Assembly (NCBI RefSeq): GCF_035762905.1
Contig: NZ_DASUCC010000157.1
Location: forward strand, 6,072 to 70,071
Source: DASYTH01 sp035762905
Lineage (GTDB): Bacteria; Actinomycetota; Actinomycetes; Mycobacteriales; Pseudonocardiaceae
Direction: 5' to 3'
DNA length: 64,000 nt
Part shown: positions 51,740 to 60,406 of the stretch, piece by piece
How positions within the stretch are numbered: position 1 is the stretch's first letter
How the letters are laid out: every line of letters starts with the position of its first letter
The notes under the pieces: model-generated
Database searches by the model: none
Told to the model about the DNA's origin: nothing
What the model saw: the letters and a program-made list of their open reading frames with translations, nothing else
Translations under genes and position numbers: made by a program

Positions 51740-52863
51740 CCGCACAACTTGCCCTGCACACCGTGCCCGGCCTGCCGCGCCCCCGGGGCGAACTGTCCGC
51801 CGCGGTCATCGCGGCGCTGCGCCGCGAGCCACCGCCCGGCCCGCTGCCGGTCGAGGCGGCCGGCCGCGCCGATCCCTACGGTGAGGACCTGACGCTGGCG
51901 TTGCAGGTCTGCTACGAGCTGCACTACCGCGGCTTCCGATCGGTCCACCCGGACTGGGAATGGCAGCCGGATCTGTTGCGGCTGCGAGCCGCGCTCGAGC
52001 ACACCTTCCTGGCCGCCCTACGCTCCGATGTGGACAGTGGGGACGACGTGGCGGCCGCGTTGGATCCGCTGCTGGTCGAGCCGATCCCGGGCGACGGGGT
52101 GTCACACCGGTTGCGGGACAACGGCACGGCGAACCAGATGCGGGAATACTTCGTGCATCGCTCGATCTACCACCTCAAGGAGGCCGACCCGCACGCCTGG
52201 GTGATCCCGCGGTTGTCCGGACAGGCCAAGGCATCCCTGGTCGCCGTCGAGTTCGACGAGTTCGGCGCCGGCCGGGCCGAACGGGTGCACGCCCAACTCT
52301 TCGCCGACCTGCTACAGGCCGCCGGCCTGCACCCCGGCTACCTGCACTACCTCGACATCGTGCCGGCCCCGGCCATCGCCGCGGTGAACCTGATGTCGCT
52401 GTTCGGCCTGCATCGCGGGCTGCGCGGGGCACTGGTCGGGCATTTCACCGCCGCCGAGATCACCACCGCGCCCAGCGCCGCACGGATGGCCCAGGCACTG
52501 CACCGGCTGGGCGCGGCGCAGCCGTGCGTGCGGTTCTACACCGAACACATCGAAGCCGACGCCGTGCACGAGCAGGTGATGCGCCGCGACGTGCTCGGCG
52601 ACCTGCTCGACCGGGAGCCCGAACTGGCCGCCGACGTCGTATTCGGCGTGCGAGCCACCGACCTGCTCGAGCAGCGACTGGCCGATCACCTGCTCTCCGC
52701 CTGGGACGCCGGCGAAACCTCGCTCCGTCAGCCGCTGTCCCGGCATGGCGACCAATTGTTCCTCCGACCGAGGGACACCCGTTCGACGGACGTCCGTGAA
52801 CGCGAGGACACCACCCATGGCCTGGGGTTTGCCGTGGACGGCACCGGGCACTCCTCCCGCTAG
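51736..52863 (+). CDS. Heme-oxygenase-like iron oxidase family protein
   Basis: 375 aa. All-helical, with spaced carboxylate/histidine motifs expected of heme-oxygenase-like diiron enzymes: REYFVHRS (Glu137, His141), VEFDEFGAGRAERVH (Glu172 or Glu175, His185) and TEHIEADAVHEQV (Glu270 or Glu273, Asp275, His278). Known members cleave or oxygenate amino or fatty acids. The first 60 residues carry no such motif, and a disordered tail follows residue 335. Overlap with the GCS2-type gene suggests consecutive steps on one metabolite. CsbD starts 10 bases downstream. Confidence 0.82.
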   Translation: MTAQLALHTVPGLPRPRGELSAAVIAALRREPPPGPLPVEAAGRADPYGEDLTLALQVCYELHYRGFRSVHPDWEWQPDLLRLRAALEHTFLAALRSDVDSGDDVAAALDPLLVEPIPGDGVSHRLRDNGTANQMREYFVHRSIYHLKEADPHAWVIPRLSGQAKASLVAVEFDEFGAGRAERVHAQLFADLLQAAGLHPGYLHYLDIVPAPAIAAVNLMSLFGLHRGLRGALVGHFTAAEITTAPSAARMAQALHRLGAAQPCVRFYTEHIEADAVHEQVMRRDVLGDLLDREPELAADVVFGVRATDLLEQRLADHLLSAWDAGETSLRQPLSRHGDQLFLRPRDTRSTDVREREDTTHGLGFAVDGTGHSSR

Positions 52864-52873
52864 GAGGATCGAT

Positions 52874-53047
52874 ATGAGCACAGAGGACAAGTTCGACGCC
52901 AAGGCCGACGAGGTCAAGGGCAAGATCAAGCAGACCACCGGCCGGGTCACCGGCGACGAGGAGTTGGAGTCCGAGGGCACGGTGGAGAAGATGAAGGGCA
53001 ATCTCAAGCAGGCCGTCGAGAAGGTCAAGGACGTCTTCAAGGACTGA
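52874..53047 (+). CDS. csbD: CsbD-family stress protein
   Basis: 57 aa, highly charged: FDAKADEVKGKIKQTTGRVT then a helix with EKMKGNLKQAVEKVKDVF, the CsbD signature. CsbD-like proteins belong to the general stress regulon; their biochemical role is unknown. ATG 52874 follows TAGGAGG. Probably in the same transcript as the two genes before it. A terminator hairpin follows. Confidence 0.95.
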   Translation: MSTEDKFDAKADEVKGKIKQTTGRVTGDEELESEGTVEKMKGNLKQAVEKVKDVFKD

Positions 53048-53058
53048 GCACGTGAGCC

Positions 53059-53092
53059 GAAGGGGCCGGGCGATTCCTCGCCCGGCCCCTTC
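53059..53092. terminator. Terminator between csbD and katE
   Basis: 15-bp perfect inverted repeat (GAAGGGGCCGGGCGA and its complement) with a TTCC loop, between convergent genes, so it can act in both directions. Confidence 0.88.
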
Positions 53093-53116
53093 GCCGTACC
53101 ACCGGCGCCCACCGGG

Positions 53117-55369
53117 TCAGGACACGGTTGTGGGGAAGCGTTCCCAGACGCGGTGGGTGCCGAGGAGTTCGATGACGTGGTTGAGCACCTCGGTGGGATC
53201 GTCGCCGACGATGACACCGGGATCGCCGGTGGTGGCGCCGGCGGCCTCGAGTGCCGCCTTGGCGCTGCCCCATCCGCCGATCGCCTTCGCGTGGCGGAAG
53301 CATTCTTCGACCATCGTGACCACCCGGGGGTCGACAGGGGACGGCTTGCCGGTGCCGTTTCTGCTGGCAGGCGCGTCCCGGGCGGGTGGTGGGCTGGCCG
53401 CGAGGAGCAGTGCGTCGAACTCGACCGATCGGGCGGTGAGGAAGGTCCGCTGGGCGTGCAGGCCGTCGTCGAGGCTTCCGCCGTGCGCGGCGATGATCAG
53501 CGGCACCATGCCGGCGGCGGTGATGGCCCCGGTGAGCCCGCGCAAGCCGTTGAGGTGGTCGGAATCGACGACGATTCCGATGGTGCGCCCGTCCGGGGGC
53601 CAGGTCCGGCCGAGTTGGGACAGCGCGGGGCTGGCCGTGACCTGGTGGGCGGGTTGGTTCGGTTCGGGTGCGGGCAGTCCGAGTCCCGCGGCGACCTGCG
53701 CGCACAGCTCACCGTCCACATTGGCCAGGACCTGCAGCTCGCGTTCCTTGATGGCTTGTTCGTAGCATTTGCCGAGTTCGAAGGTGAACGCGCGCACGAC
53801 GTGCTCCCGCTCCACCGGCGTGAGGCTGCGCCAGAACAGCCGCGGCTGGCTGAGATGATCCGCGAAGCTCGCCGGGGACCGCCGGAGCTTGGTCGACCTG
53901 GCCACGGCCTGCGGCACCTCGATGTAGGCGGTGCCCTCGCCTGCCATGAACGGGCACCCGCCGTCGAGGGTGTTGGGCTTGTAGGGCGCGACGCCCGCGT
54001 GCACCGCGTCCTGGTGGAAGCCGTCGCGGAACATGTCGTTGACCGGAGCGTGCGGGCGGTTGATCGGGATCTGGGCGAAGTTCGGGCCGCCGAGCCGGGT
54101 CAGCTGGGTGTCCAGGTAGGAGAACAGTCGCGCGGCCAGCAGTGGGTCGTCGGTGATGTCGATGCCCGGCACCAGGTGTCCGGGGTGGAAGGCCACCTGC
54201 TCGGTCTCGGCGAAGAAGTTCGTGGGGTTGCGGTTGAGCGTCATCATCCCGATCGGTTGCACGGGCGCGAGTTCCTCCGGCACGATCTTGGTCGGGTCGA
54301 GCAGGTCGATGCCTTCGAAGGTCTGCTTCGGGGTGTCCGGGAACACCTGGATGCCCAGCTCCCACTGGGGAAACGCGCCGGACTCGATCGCGTCGGCGAG
54401 GTCGCGGCGGTGGAAGTCCGGGTCGACGCCGTTGATCAGTTGCGCCTCCTCCCACACCAGGGAGTGCACGCCGGCCCGCGGCTTCCAGTGGAACTTGACC
54501 AGCGCGGTCTCCCCCTCGGCGTTGACCAACCGGAAGGTGTGAATGCCGAAGCCCTCCATCATCCGGTAGGAACGCGGGATCGCCCGGTCGGACATCTGCC
54601 ACATCACGTGGTGGGTGGCCTCGGTGTGCAGGGACACGAAATCCCAGAACGTGTCGTGCGCGCTCTGCGCCTGCGGAATCTCCCGGTCCGGATGCGGTTT
54701 GGCCGCGTGGATGATGTCCGGAAACTTGATCCCGTCCTGGATGAAGAACACCGGAATGTTGTTGCCCACCAGGTCGAAGGTGCCCTGGCCGGTGTAGAAC
54801 TTCGTGGCGAAACCCCGCGTGTCCCGGACCGCGTCGGCCGACCCACGCGACCCCACCACCGTGGAGAACCGGACGAACACCGGTGTCTGCGTGCCCTTGC
54901 CGAACAGCTCCGCCTTGCAGACCTTCGCCGCCGTGCCGTAGCCGACGAAGACACCATGGGCGGCGGCGCCGCGTGCGTGGACCACCCGCTCCGGGATCCG
55001 CTCATGGTCGAAATGCGTGATCTTCTCGCGCAGGTGGTGATCCTGCAGCAGCGTCGGACCCCGCTCACCCGCCTTGAGGGAATGATCGGTGTCGTAGAGC
55101 CGTGCTCCCTGCCCCGTGGTCAGGTACTCGCCCCGCTGTCCGACCGCATCCGCCGGGGCCTCGGTTTCCGCCCCGGTCGGTGTCCTGGCCGCCGGACTCG
55201 CCTGGTCTGCTTTGCGCGGCAACGGTTCGCGCGGCTCATCGGGTGGGCTCACCGGCGGCGGTTCGCTCGCCGGCGCCCCGGGAATCGCCGGCGGAAGCAG
55301 CGCGGTGACCTTTGCCACGGCCTTGTCCAACGCATCCATGACGATCTTCGCCGGCTTGTACGGATCCAC
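53117..55369 (-). CDS. katE: Large-subunit catalase, HPII/KatE type
   Basis: 750 aa, the length of HPII-type catalases. A proline-rich N-terminal extension (about 1-85) is followed by the catalase core: DHERIPERVVHARGAAAHG with the distal His, VRFSTV, distal Asn in VGNNIPVFFIQD, and the proximal heme motif RLFSYLDTQLTRLGG with the Tyr ligand. The C-terminal 150 residues form the flavodoxin/DJ-1-like domain of large catalases (GIVVDSDHLNG, VEFDALLLA). It decomposes hydrogen peroxide in the cytoplasm. Expressed alone; a SigB-like promoter lies 44 bases upstream, consistent with general-stress control. Confidence 0.96.
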   Translation of the reverse strand: MDPYKPAKIVMDALDKAVAKVTALLPPAIPGAPASEPPPVSPPDEPREPLPRKADQASPAARTPTGAETEAPADAVGQRGEYLTTGQGARLYDTDHSLKAGERGPTLLQDHHLREKITHFDHERIPERVVHARGAAAHGVFVGYGTAAKVCKAELFGKGTQTPVFVRFSTVVGSRGSADAVRDTRGFATKFYTGQGTFDLVGNNIPVFFIQDGIKFPDIIHAAKPHPDREIPQAQSAHDTFWDFVSLHTEATHHVMWQMSDRAIPRSYRMMEGFGIHTFRLVNAEGETALVKFHWKPRAGVHSLVWEEAQLINGVDPDFHRRDLADAIESGAFPQWELGIQVFPDTPKQTFEGIDLLDPTKIVPEELAPVQPIGMMTLNRNPTNFFAETEQVAFHPGHLVPGIDITDDPLLAARLFSYLDTQLTRLGGPNFAQIPINRPHAPVNDMFRDGFHQDAVHAGVAPYKPNTLDGGCPFMAGEGTAYIEVPQAVARSTKLRRSPASFADHLSQPRLFWRSLTPVEREHVVRAFTFELGKCYEQAIKERELQVLANVDGELCAQVAAGLGLPAPEPNQPAHQVTASPALSQLGRTWPPDGRTIGIVVDSDHLNGLRGLTGAITAAGMVPLIIAAHGGSLDDGLHAQRTFLTARSVEFDALLLAASPPPARDAPASRNGTGKPSPVDPRVVTMVEECFRHAKAIGGWGSAKAALEAAGATTGDPGVIVGDDPTEVLNHVIELLGTHRVWERFPTTVS

Positions 55370-55412
55370 GTGAACACTCCACTCGTCGGTATGGTCCTCA
55401 GATTCCGGGGAC

Positions 55413-55438
55413 GTACCCTCGGCACCGCGGCTTCACGC
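55413..55438 (-). promoter_or_regulatory. SigB-like promoter upstream of katE
   Basis: On the minus strand GCGT (55435-55438), 16 bases, GGGTAC (55413-55418) fits the stress sigma pattern GNNT-N14-16-GGGTAY. The -10 lies 44 bases before the katE start. Confidence 0.55.
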
Positions 55439-55545
55439 ATGGCATCACACGAACAGCGGCACGGTGTTTGGACGTGCGCCGGGTGGTCTATCCCCTGCTA
55501 CGGCCCTTGTCGGGCCGGCAGTACGAGGATGAGGAGAACCCCGGA

Positions 55546-56445
55546 TTGACGAAGGACCAGTACGCCCAGCAGGACCCGAGATCCCAGTACCCGACACCGG
55601 ATCAGCAGCATGGCCAGGTACAGGACCACCCGGGTACCGGTGCGCAGATGCAACCGCGGCCGGACCACGGGGAGCGGTCCTACCGCGGCGCCGAGCGGTT
55701 GGTCGGCCGCACGGCCGTGCTCACCGGTGGTGACTCCGGCATCGGCCGGGCGGTGGCGGTGGCCTTCGCCCGGGAAGGCGCCGACCTCGTGCTGTCCTAT
55801 CTGGACGAGGAAGAGGCCGACGCGAAGGAGACCATGGAGTTGGTCCGCCAGGCCGGCCGGCAGGCGCTGGCGGTCCCGGGAGACATCCGCGACGAGGAGC
55901 AGTGCCGGCGGGTGGTCGAGCGGGCGGTGCGGGAGTTCGGCCGGATCGACGTGCTGGTGAACAACGCCGCCTACCAGATGTCCCAGAAGGGCGGGATTCT
56001 CGACATCTCCACCGAGCAGTTCGACCGGGTGCTCAAGACCAACCTCTACGCCATGTTCTGGCTGTGCAAGGCGGCCGTCCCGCACATGCGACCCGGCGCA
56101 TCCATCATCAACACCGCGTCGATCCAGGCATCCCAACCCTCGCCGGAGCTCATCGACTACGCCCTGACCAAGGGCGGAATCGTCACGTTCACCAAGGCGC
56201 TGTCGGCCGACCTGGTCGGCAAGGGCATCCGGGTCAACTCGGTGGCACCCGGCCCGGTGTGGACACCGCTGATCCCGGCCACCATGCCCGCGGAGAAGGT
56301 CGACTCGTTCGGCGAGCAGACCCCCCTCGGTCGCGCCGCCCAACCCGCAGAGCTCGCCCCCGCCTATGTGTTCTTCGCCTCGCAGGAATCCAGCTATGTC
56401 ACCGGCGAGGTCCTCGCGGTCACCGGCGGGCAACCACTGACCTGA
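55546..56445 (+). CDS. SDR oxidoreductase, YghA/general-stress type
   Basis: About 299 aa from TTG 55546, which follows GAGGAG; the frame is open to TTG 55468. The hydrophilic leader (DQYAQQDPRSQYPTP ... MQPRPDHGE) is typical of stress SDRs of the YghA/YdaD group. Rossmann motif TGGDSGIG, NNAA, active-site Ser in NTASIQ and YALTK catalytic Tyr-Lys are intact, so it should be an active NADP(H)-dependent alcohol/aldehyde oxidoreductase. Substrate unknown. Divergent from katE. Confidence 0.88.
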   Translation: MTKDQYAQQDPRSQYPTPDQQHGQVQDHPGTGAQMQPRPDHGERSYRGAERLVGRTAVLTGGDSGIGRAVAVAFAREGADLVLSYLDEEEADAKETMELVRQAGRQALAVPGDIRDEEQCRRVVERAVREFGRIDVLVNNAAYQMSQKGGILDISTEQFDRVLKTNLYAMFWLCKAAVPHMRPGASIINTASIQASQPSPELIDYALTKGGIVTFTKALSADLVGKGIRVNSVAPGPVWTPLIPATMPAEKVDSFGEQTPLGRAAQPAELAPAYVFFASQESSYVTGEVLAVTGGQPLT

Positions 56446-56516
56446 CCACCCGGGCGTGTCCGAACGAGACGGTCCGGCAGGGTTTTTCGCTGCGGTTGAG
56501 GAGGTACACCCCGTGC

Positions 56517-57179
56517 ATGTTGTTGAGACCACCGGGGGTGTACCGACCGCAGGCGGACACCTGGCTGCTCGCCAAGGCGATCGAACAGGCCGCGCTGCCA
56601 AGCGAAGCCCGGGTGCTGGACATCGGTGCGGGTACCGGGGCGCTGTCGGTGGCCGCCGCCCGGGCCGGTGCCGCCGAGGTGACGGCGGTGGACGTGTCCC
56701 GGCGGGCGGTCCTGGCGACGTGGTTCAACACGGCGGTGCGCGGCCTGCCGGTGCGGGTGCGCCGGGGCGACGCGCTGGACGTGGCGGCCGGCCGCCGGTT
56801 CGACGTGATCCTGGCCAACCCGCCCTACGTGCCGTGCGAGCGGCCGGACGTACCGGACGCCGGGCCGCGGCGGGCCTGGGACGCCGGGCTGGACGGCCGG
56901 GCGATGGTGAACCGGGTCACCGCGCTGGCCCCGCTGCTGCTGGCCCCGCGCGGCCTGATCCTGATCGTCCACTCGCAACTGTGCGGGGTGGACCGGACGC
57001 TGCACCAGCTGCGCGGCGGCGGGTTGAAGGCGTCGGTGGTGGCCCGAGCGATCGAGCCGTTCGGTCCGGTGATGCGCGGCCGGGTGGACTTCCTGGAGCG
57101 CGCCGGCCTGATCGAGCCCGGCCAGCGGCACGAGCAACTGGTGGTGATCCGCGGTGACCGCACCGAACCCCCGGCCTGA
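56517..57179 (+). CDS. HemK2/MTQ2-family class I methyltransferase
   Basis: 220 aa from ATG 56517, 11 bases after GAGGAGGT. SAM motif VLDIGAGTGALSVAAA (about 37-52), acidic loop AVDVSRRAV, and the catalytic NPPY (ILANPPYVPCE) of enzymes that methylate glutamine or other planar nitrogens, such as release-factor methyltransferases. The GVYRPQADTWLL start is typical of the HemK2 group in actinobacteria. True substrate unknown. Overlaps the CDGSH-like gene by 26 bases. Confidence 0.85.
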   Translation: MLLRPPGVYRPQADTWLLAKAIEQAALPSEARVLDIGAGTGALSVAAARAGAAEVTAVDVSRRAVLATWFNTAVRGLPVRVRRGDALDVAAGRRFDVILANPPYVPCERPDVPDAGPRRAWDAGLDGRAMVNRVTALAPLLLAPRGLILIVHSQLCGVDRTLHQLRGGGLKASVVARAIEPFGPVMRGRVDFLERAGLIEPGQRHEQLVVIRGDRTEPPA

Positions 57180-57372
57180 GCCACCCCGGACGGTACGGGT
57201 GCCGGACGGCCCGATGCTGATCGAGGGGCCGGTCGACCTGGTGCTCGCCGACGGCACTCCGGTGCGCTCCGACCGGTTCATGGTCGCGGTGTGCACCTGC
57301 CGGCGCAGCAAACGCTACCCGCTGTGCGACACCAGCCACCGCCCCCGGGTTCGCACCAGGGACAGCGGTTGA
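57154..57372 (+). CDS. CDGSH-type iron-sulfur protein
   Basis: 72 aa from GTG 57154. The C-terminal half holds CTCRRSKRYPLCDTSH, which fits the 3-Cys-1-His 2Fe-2S ligand pattern CxC...CDxSH with Thr in place of Gly. The rest is a short beta domain (MLIEGPVDLVLADGTPVRSDR). Such proteins transfer electrons or clusters. It overlaps the methyltransferase and is followed 47 bases later by hemerythrin, giving a small redox/iron group. Confidence 0.85.
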   Translation: MTAPNPRPEPPRTVRVPDGPMLIEGPVDLVLADGTPVRSDRFMVAVCTCRRSKRYPLCDTSHRPRVRTRDSG

Positions 57373-57419
57373 CCCACTCCATGCCTGAGCCTTGAACATC
57401 AACAAGAAGGATGTGTCCC

Positions 57420-57920
57420 ATGTCGACAGACGCCATCGTGCTTCTGAAGGAGGACCACCAGGAGATCCGCGGCATGTTCCGCGAGTTCGAGCAAGCCGGT
57501 GAGAATGCCACGGTGACGAAGGGCAAGATCGTCGATCGTATCCTCGAGGCCCTCACGGTGCACACCTACATCGAAAACGAGGGGCTGTACCCGGAGGTCC
57601 GCAAGCTGGTTCCCGATCTGGAGGACGACGTTCTGGAGTCCTATGAGGAACACCACGTGGCCGACGTGCTGTGCGCCGAGCTCGCGGCGATGAGCCCGGA
57701 CGACGAGCGGTTCGACGCCAAGACCACGGTCCTGATCGAAAGCGTCACCCACCACATCTCGGAGGAGGAAGGGGACTGGTTCCCCAAGGTCCGCGCCGCC
57801 CTCGGCCGCAACCAACTGCGGGACATCGGCGCCCGCATGATCGAACTGCGGGCCAAGGCGCCCCGCAAGCCCGCCCAGCCCAGTGCGCTGAAGAAGGCCG
57901 CCGACACCGTGCTCGGGTGA
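57420..57920 (+). CDS. Hemerythrin-domain protein
   Basis: 166 aa from ATG 57420, with AAGAAGG nine bases upstream. HHE repeats: KEDHQEIRGMFREFE, VHTYIENEGLYPEV, and SYEEHHVADVL, then VTHHISEEEGDWFPKV, giving His/Glu ligands for a diiron site that binds oxygen or reacts with nitric oxide and peroxide. The tail is lysine/proline-rich. Followed by a terminator at 57950. Confidence 0.93.
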   Translation: MSTDAIVLLKEDHQEIRGMFREFEQAGENATVTKGKIVDRILEALTVHTYIENEGLYPEVRKLVPDLEDDVLESYEEHHVADVLCAELAAMSPDDERFDAKTTVLIESVTHHISEEEGDWFPKVRAALGRNQLRDIGARMIELRAKAPRKPAQPSALKKAADTVLG

Positions 57921-57949
57921 GTTTCGACCTGACCACCGAGAATCGCGCC

Positions 57950-57975
57950 GGAGCCACCCCCACCAGGGTGGCTCC
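57950..57975 (+). terminator. Terminator after hemerythrin gene
   Basis: GGAGCCACCC and GGGTGGCTCC form a 10-bp stem with a 6-base loop, 30 bases after the hemerythrin stop. The rest of 57921-58190 holds no gene I can see. Confidence 0.75.
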
Positions 57976-58190
57976 GCCGCGGCCCCTCCGGTCTCCCCTG
58001 GTCGCACCGCCGCCACGGCGCGCAGGACCATCCGCTGCACCTGCGCACCCCTGTCGCGGCACATTGACCTGTACACTCGCGTGAGGCTTCGCCTGGCACG
58101 CGATCCCGCGACGACATCGCGGGGTCCGTACAGCCCCAGACCCCGGTAGCTCGAGCCGCAGAATGCCGCGACCCCTGACCGGAGGCAGCC

Positions 58191-58634
58191 ATGCCGTCCT
58201 TGGAGACCGATCTGCAAACCGAGCCCCACCCGCCGCCGACACCACCCGGCCAGACAGTCCAAACCGTCGCTGCAGACGGCCCGGATCTGACCATCGCGGT
58301 CCACCGGCACGACGATCAGCACATCGTGGTGGTGGACGTGACCGGAGATCTGGACGCCCTCACCGCACCCCGCCTGCTCGACACCCTTGGTGCCCTGCTG
58401 CGGGAACGATCAGCGGTACTGGTCGTCGACCTGACCGCGGTCGCCTTCATGGGCTCCGCCGGAATCTCCGTGCTCGTCGCAACCCATCAGCACGCCGGCC
58501 CGCACACCCACCTTCGCGTCGTCGCCGCCACCCGGGTGATCCTGCGGCCGCTCCAGGTCACCGGCGTGGACACGGTCCTGAATGTCTACCCGTCCCGCGT
58601 CGCGGCCATCGCCTGGAGGGCCAACCGGGCGTAG
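58191..58634 (+). CDS. STAS-domain anti-sigma factor antagonist
   Basis: 147 aa from ATG 58191 with GGAGG upstream. After a proline-rich leader, a STAS fold: VVVDVTGDLDALTAPRLLDTL, VLVVDLTAVAFMGSAGISVLV with the phosphorylatable Ser in the MGSAG loop (usual MDSSG), then LRVVAAT. Such proteins release a sigma factor by binding its kinase anti-sigma factor. Possible partners are the RsbW-like protein at 59857 and the phosphatase at 62619. Confidence 0.9.
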   Translation: MPSLETDLQTEPHPPPTPPGQTVQTVAADGPDLTIAVHRHDDQHIVVVDVTGDLDALTAPRLLDTLGALLRERSAVLVVDLTAVAFMGSAGISVLVATHQHAGPHTHLRVVAATRVILRPLQVTGVDTVLNVYPSRVAAIAWRANRA

Positions 58635-58689
58635 CGGAGAGGCAGTAGCTGGGAGGACCGGGCGCATCGGCCCGGCCCTCGTGAGTTGG

Positions 58690-59652
58690 TCAGTGGCCGG
58701 GCTCCGGGGCGGCCTTGAGTTTGCGTGCGAGGCGTTCGGGTCGCGGCCAGCGGACCTGGGTGGCCCAGCCGAGTTTCTCGAAGGCCCAGATGACGCGGGC
58801 GGAGACGTCGATCTGTCCTCGTTGGACCCCATGACGTGCACAGGTGGGGTCGGCGTGATGGGAGTTGTGCCATGACTCGCCCATGGAGGCGATGGCCAGT
58901 GGCCAGAAGTTGGCCGACTTGTCCCGAGACTCGAACGGACGTTCGCCGATCATGTGACAGATCGAGTTGACCGACCAGGTCACGTGATGCAGCACCGCGA
59001 CCCGTACCAGGCTGGCCCAGAAGAAGGCGGTCAGCGCGCCCCAGAGCGACATGGTGATGAGTCCGCCGAGCACCGCGGGCGCAAGCAGGGTGAGCACCGT
59101 CAGCCACGGGAACAGTCGGTCGACCCGTTGAATATCGGCATCAGCCAACAGATCCGGCGCGAACCGTTGGGCGTTGGTGCGTTCCCGGTTGAACATCCAG
59201 CCCATGTGGGCGTGCCAGAACCCCTTGGCCAGTGCCGCTGCCGAGGTGCCGTAAAGCCACGGCGAGTGCGGATCACCCTCCCTGTCGGCATAGGCGTGAT
59301 GACGACGGTGATCGGCCACCCAGCCGATCACCGGGCCCTGCATCGCCATACTGCCCACGACGGCCAGCGTGATCCGCAGACCTCGGTTGGCCTTGAACGC
59401 ACCATGGGTGAAGTACCGGTGGAACCCGACGGTGACACCCAGGCAGGTCAGGGTGTAGAAGAACGCGGCCAGTCCGACGTCGACCCATCCCAGGCCCCAC
59501 CCCCACGCCACCGGCACCGCCGCTGCCAACGCCAGCAACGGCACGACCGCGAACACCTTCACCAAGAACATTTGCAGGGGTGTCTTCTCCCCCGCCAACA
59601 TCGGCTCCGCTCCACGACGCTCCGAAGCGGACCGATCCAGCATCGTTGTCAA
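58690..59652 (-). CDS. Acyl-CoA/acyl-lipid delta-9-type fatty acid desaturase
   Basis: 320 aa from TTG 59652, well placed after GGGAGGT; ATG 59643 is an alternative. Three histidine boxes for the diiron centre: HRYFTH, HRRHH and HNSHH. Four membrane helices in two pairs. It inserts a double bond into membrane fatty acids and may adjust membrane fluidity under stress. Between it and the STAS gene only a short CCGGGC/GCCCGG hairpin is seen. Confidence 0.94.
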   Translation of the reverse strand: MTTMLDRSASERRGAEPMLAGEKTPLQMFLVKVFAVVPLLALAAAVPVAWGWGLGWVDVGLAAFFYTLTCLGVTVGFHRYFTHGAFKANRGLRITLAVVGSMAMQGPVIGWVADHRRHHAYADREGDPHSPWLYGTSAAALAKGFWHAHMGWMFNRERTNAQRFAPDLLADADIQRVDRLFPWLTVLTLLAPAVLGGLITMSLWGALTAFFWASLVRVAVLHHVTWSVNSICHMIGERPFESRDKSANFWPLAIASMGESWHNSHHADPTCARHGVQRGQIDVSARVIWAFEKLGWATQVRWPRPERLARKLKAAPEPGH

Positions 59653-59856
59653 CTGCTACCTCCCGGTAACGACGTCAAAGGGTCTCGCCACCGGGGACTC
59701 GAGTGACCAGATAGGATTTCCACATTCGGACTTGCTCAAACGTACAGGAGCCGCAGCCGGTCCACGACGCCATCATCGAGCCACCCGACGACACGAGGGT
59801 GAACTGGGCGATGTTCGAGGGTGAACCCCGGTCTTTCTGGGCATCCCATCACTGTG

Positions 59857-60261
59857 ATGAGCTGGTTCGACCCGAATCTTCTGGTGGTCACGGTGCCCGC
59901 GCACCGTGACCAGCTGCCGGGGATGCGCGATCGGATACAACGCTGGCTCTCCGACCGGGATATCCCGGCAACCATGCGTGCGGACATCGTCCTTGCCGCT
60001 CACGAGGCGCTCGCCAACTCCGTTGAGCACGCCTACCGCCGCCGGGACGAGGCAGGGGTGATGGACCTCGCCCTCATGCTGGACCCGGACACGGTGTCGT
60101 TCTCGGTCATCGACCACGGTTCGTGGAAACACTCGGTTCCCGCACAAGGCAGCACCCGTGGTCACGGCCTGCGGCTGATCAGGGCACTGGCCGGGCAGGT
60201 CGATCTCAACCGGACCTCCCACGGCACCGCCCTGACCGCACACTTCCCCCGACACGACTGA
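59857..60261 (+). CDS. RsbW-like serine kinase anti-sigma factor
   Basis: 134 aa from ATG 59857 (GTG 59821 is possible). HATPase fold: N box HEALANSVEHAY, G1 box VIDHGSW, G2 box STRGHGLRLIRAL, and a final THGTALT-like SHGTALTAHF strand. Members phosphorylate STAS antagonists and hold sigma factors of the SigB/SigF type. No sigma factor gene adjoins it in this window. Confidence 0.9.
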   Translation: MSWFDPNLLVVTVPAHRDQLPGMRDRIQRWLSDRDIPATMRADIVLAAHEALANSVEHAYRRRDEAGVMDLALMLDPDTVSFSVIDHGSWKHSVPAQGSTRGHGLRLIRALAGQVDLNRTSHGTALTAHFPRHD

Positions 60262-60326
60262 ACAACGCGGCTGACCTCTGTGGACAGTCCGAACGGAACC
60301 GTTCGTCGGACGAACCGACACGCCCA

Positions 60327-60354
60327 CACGCCCCGGCCTTCTGGCCGGGGCGTG
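60327..60354. terminator. Terminator between RsbW-like gene and DUF3618 operon
   Basis: 12-bp perfect stem CACGCCCCGGCC with loop TTCT, between convergent genes. Confidence 0.88.
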
Positions 60355-60406
60355 CGAGCCCAACCACCGCATGACTACCTTTCCGGTGGTTAGGCAGCGG
60401 GGTGGA

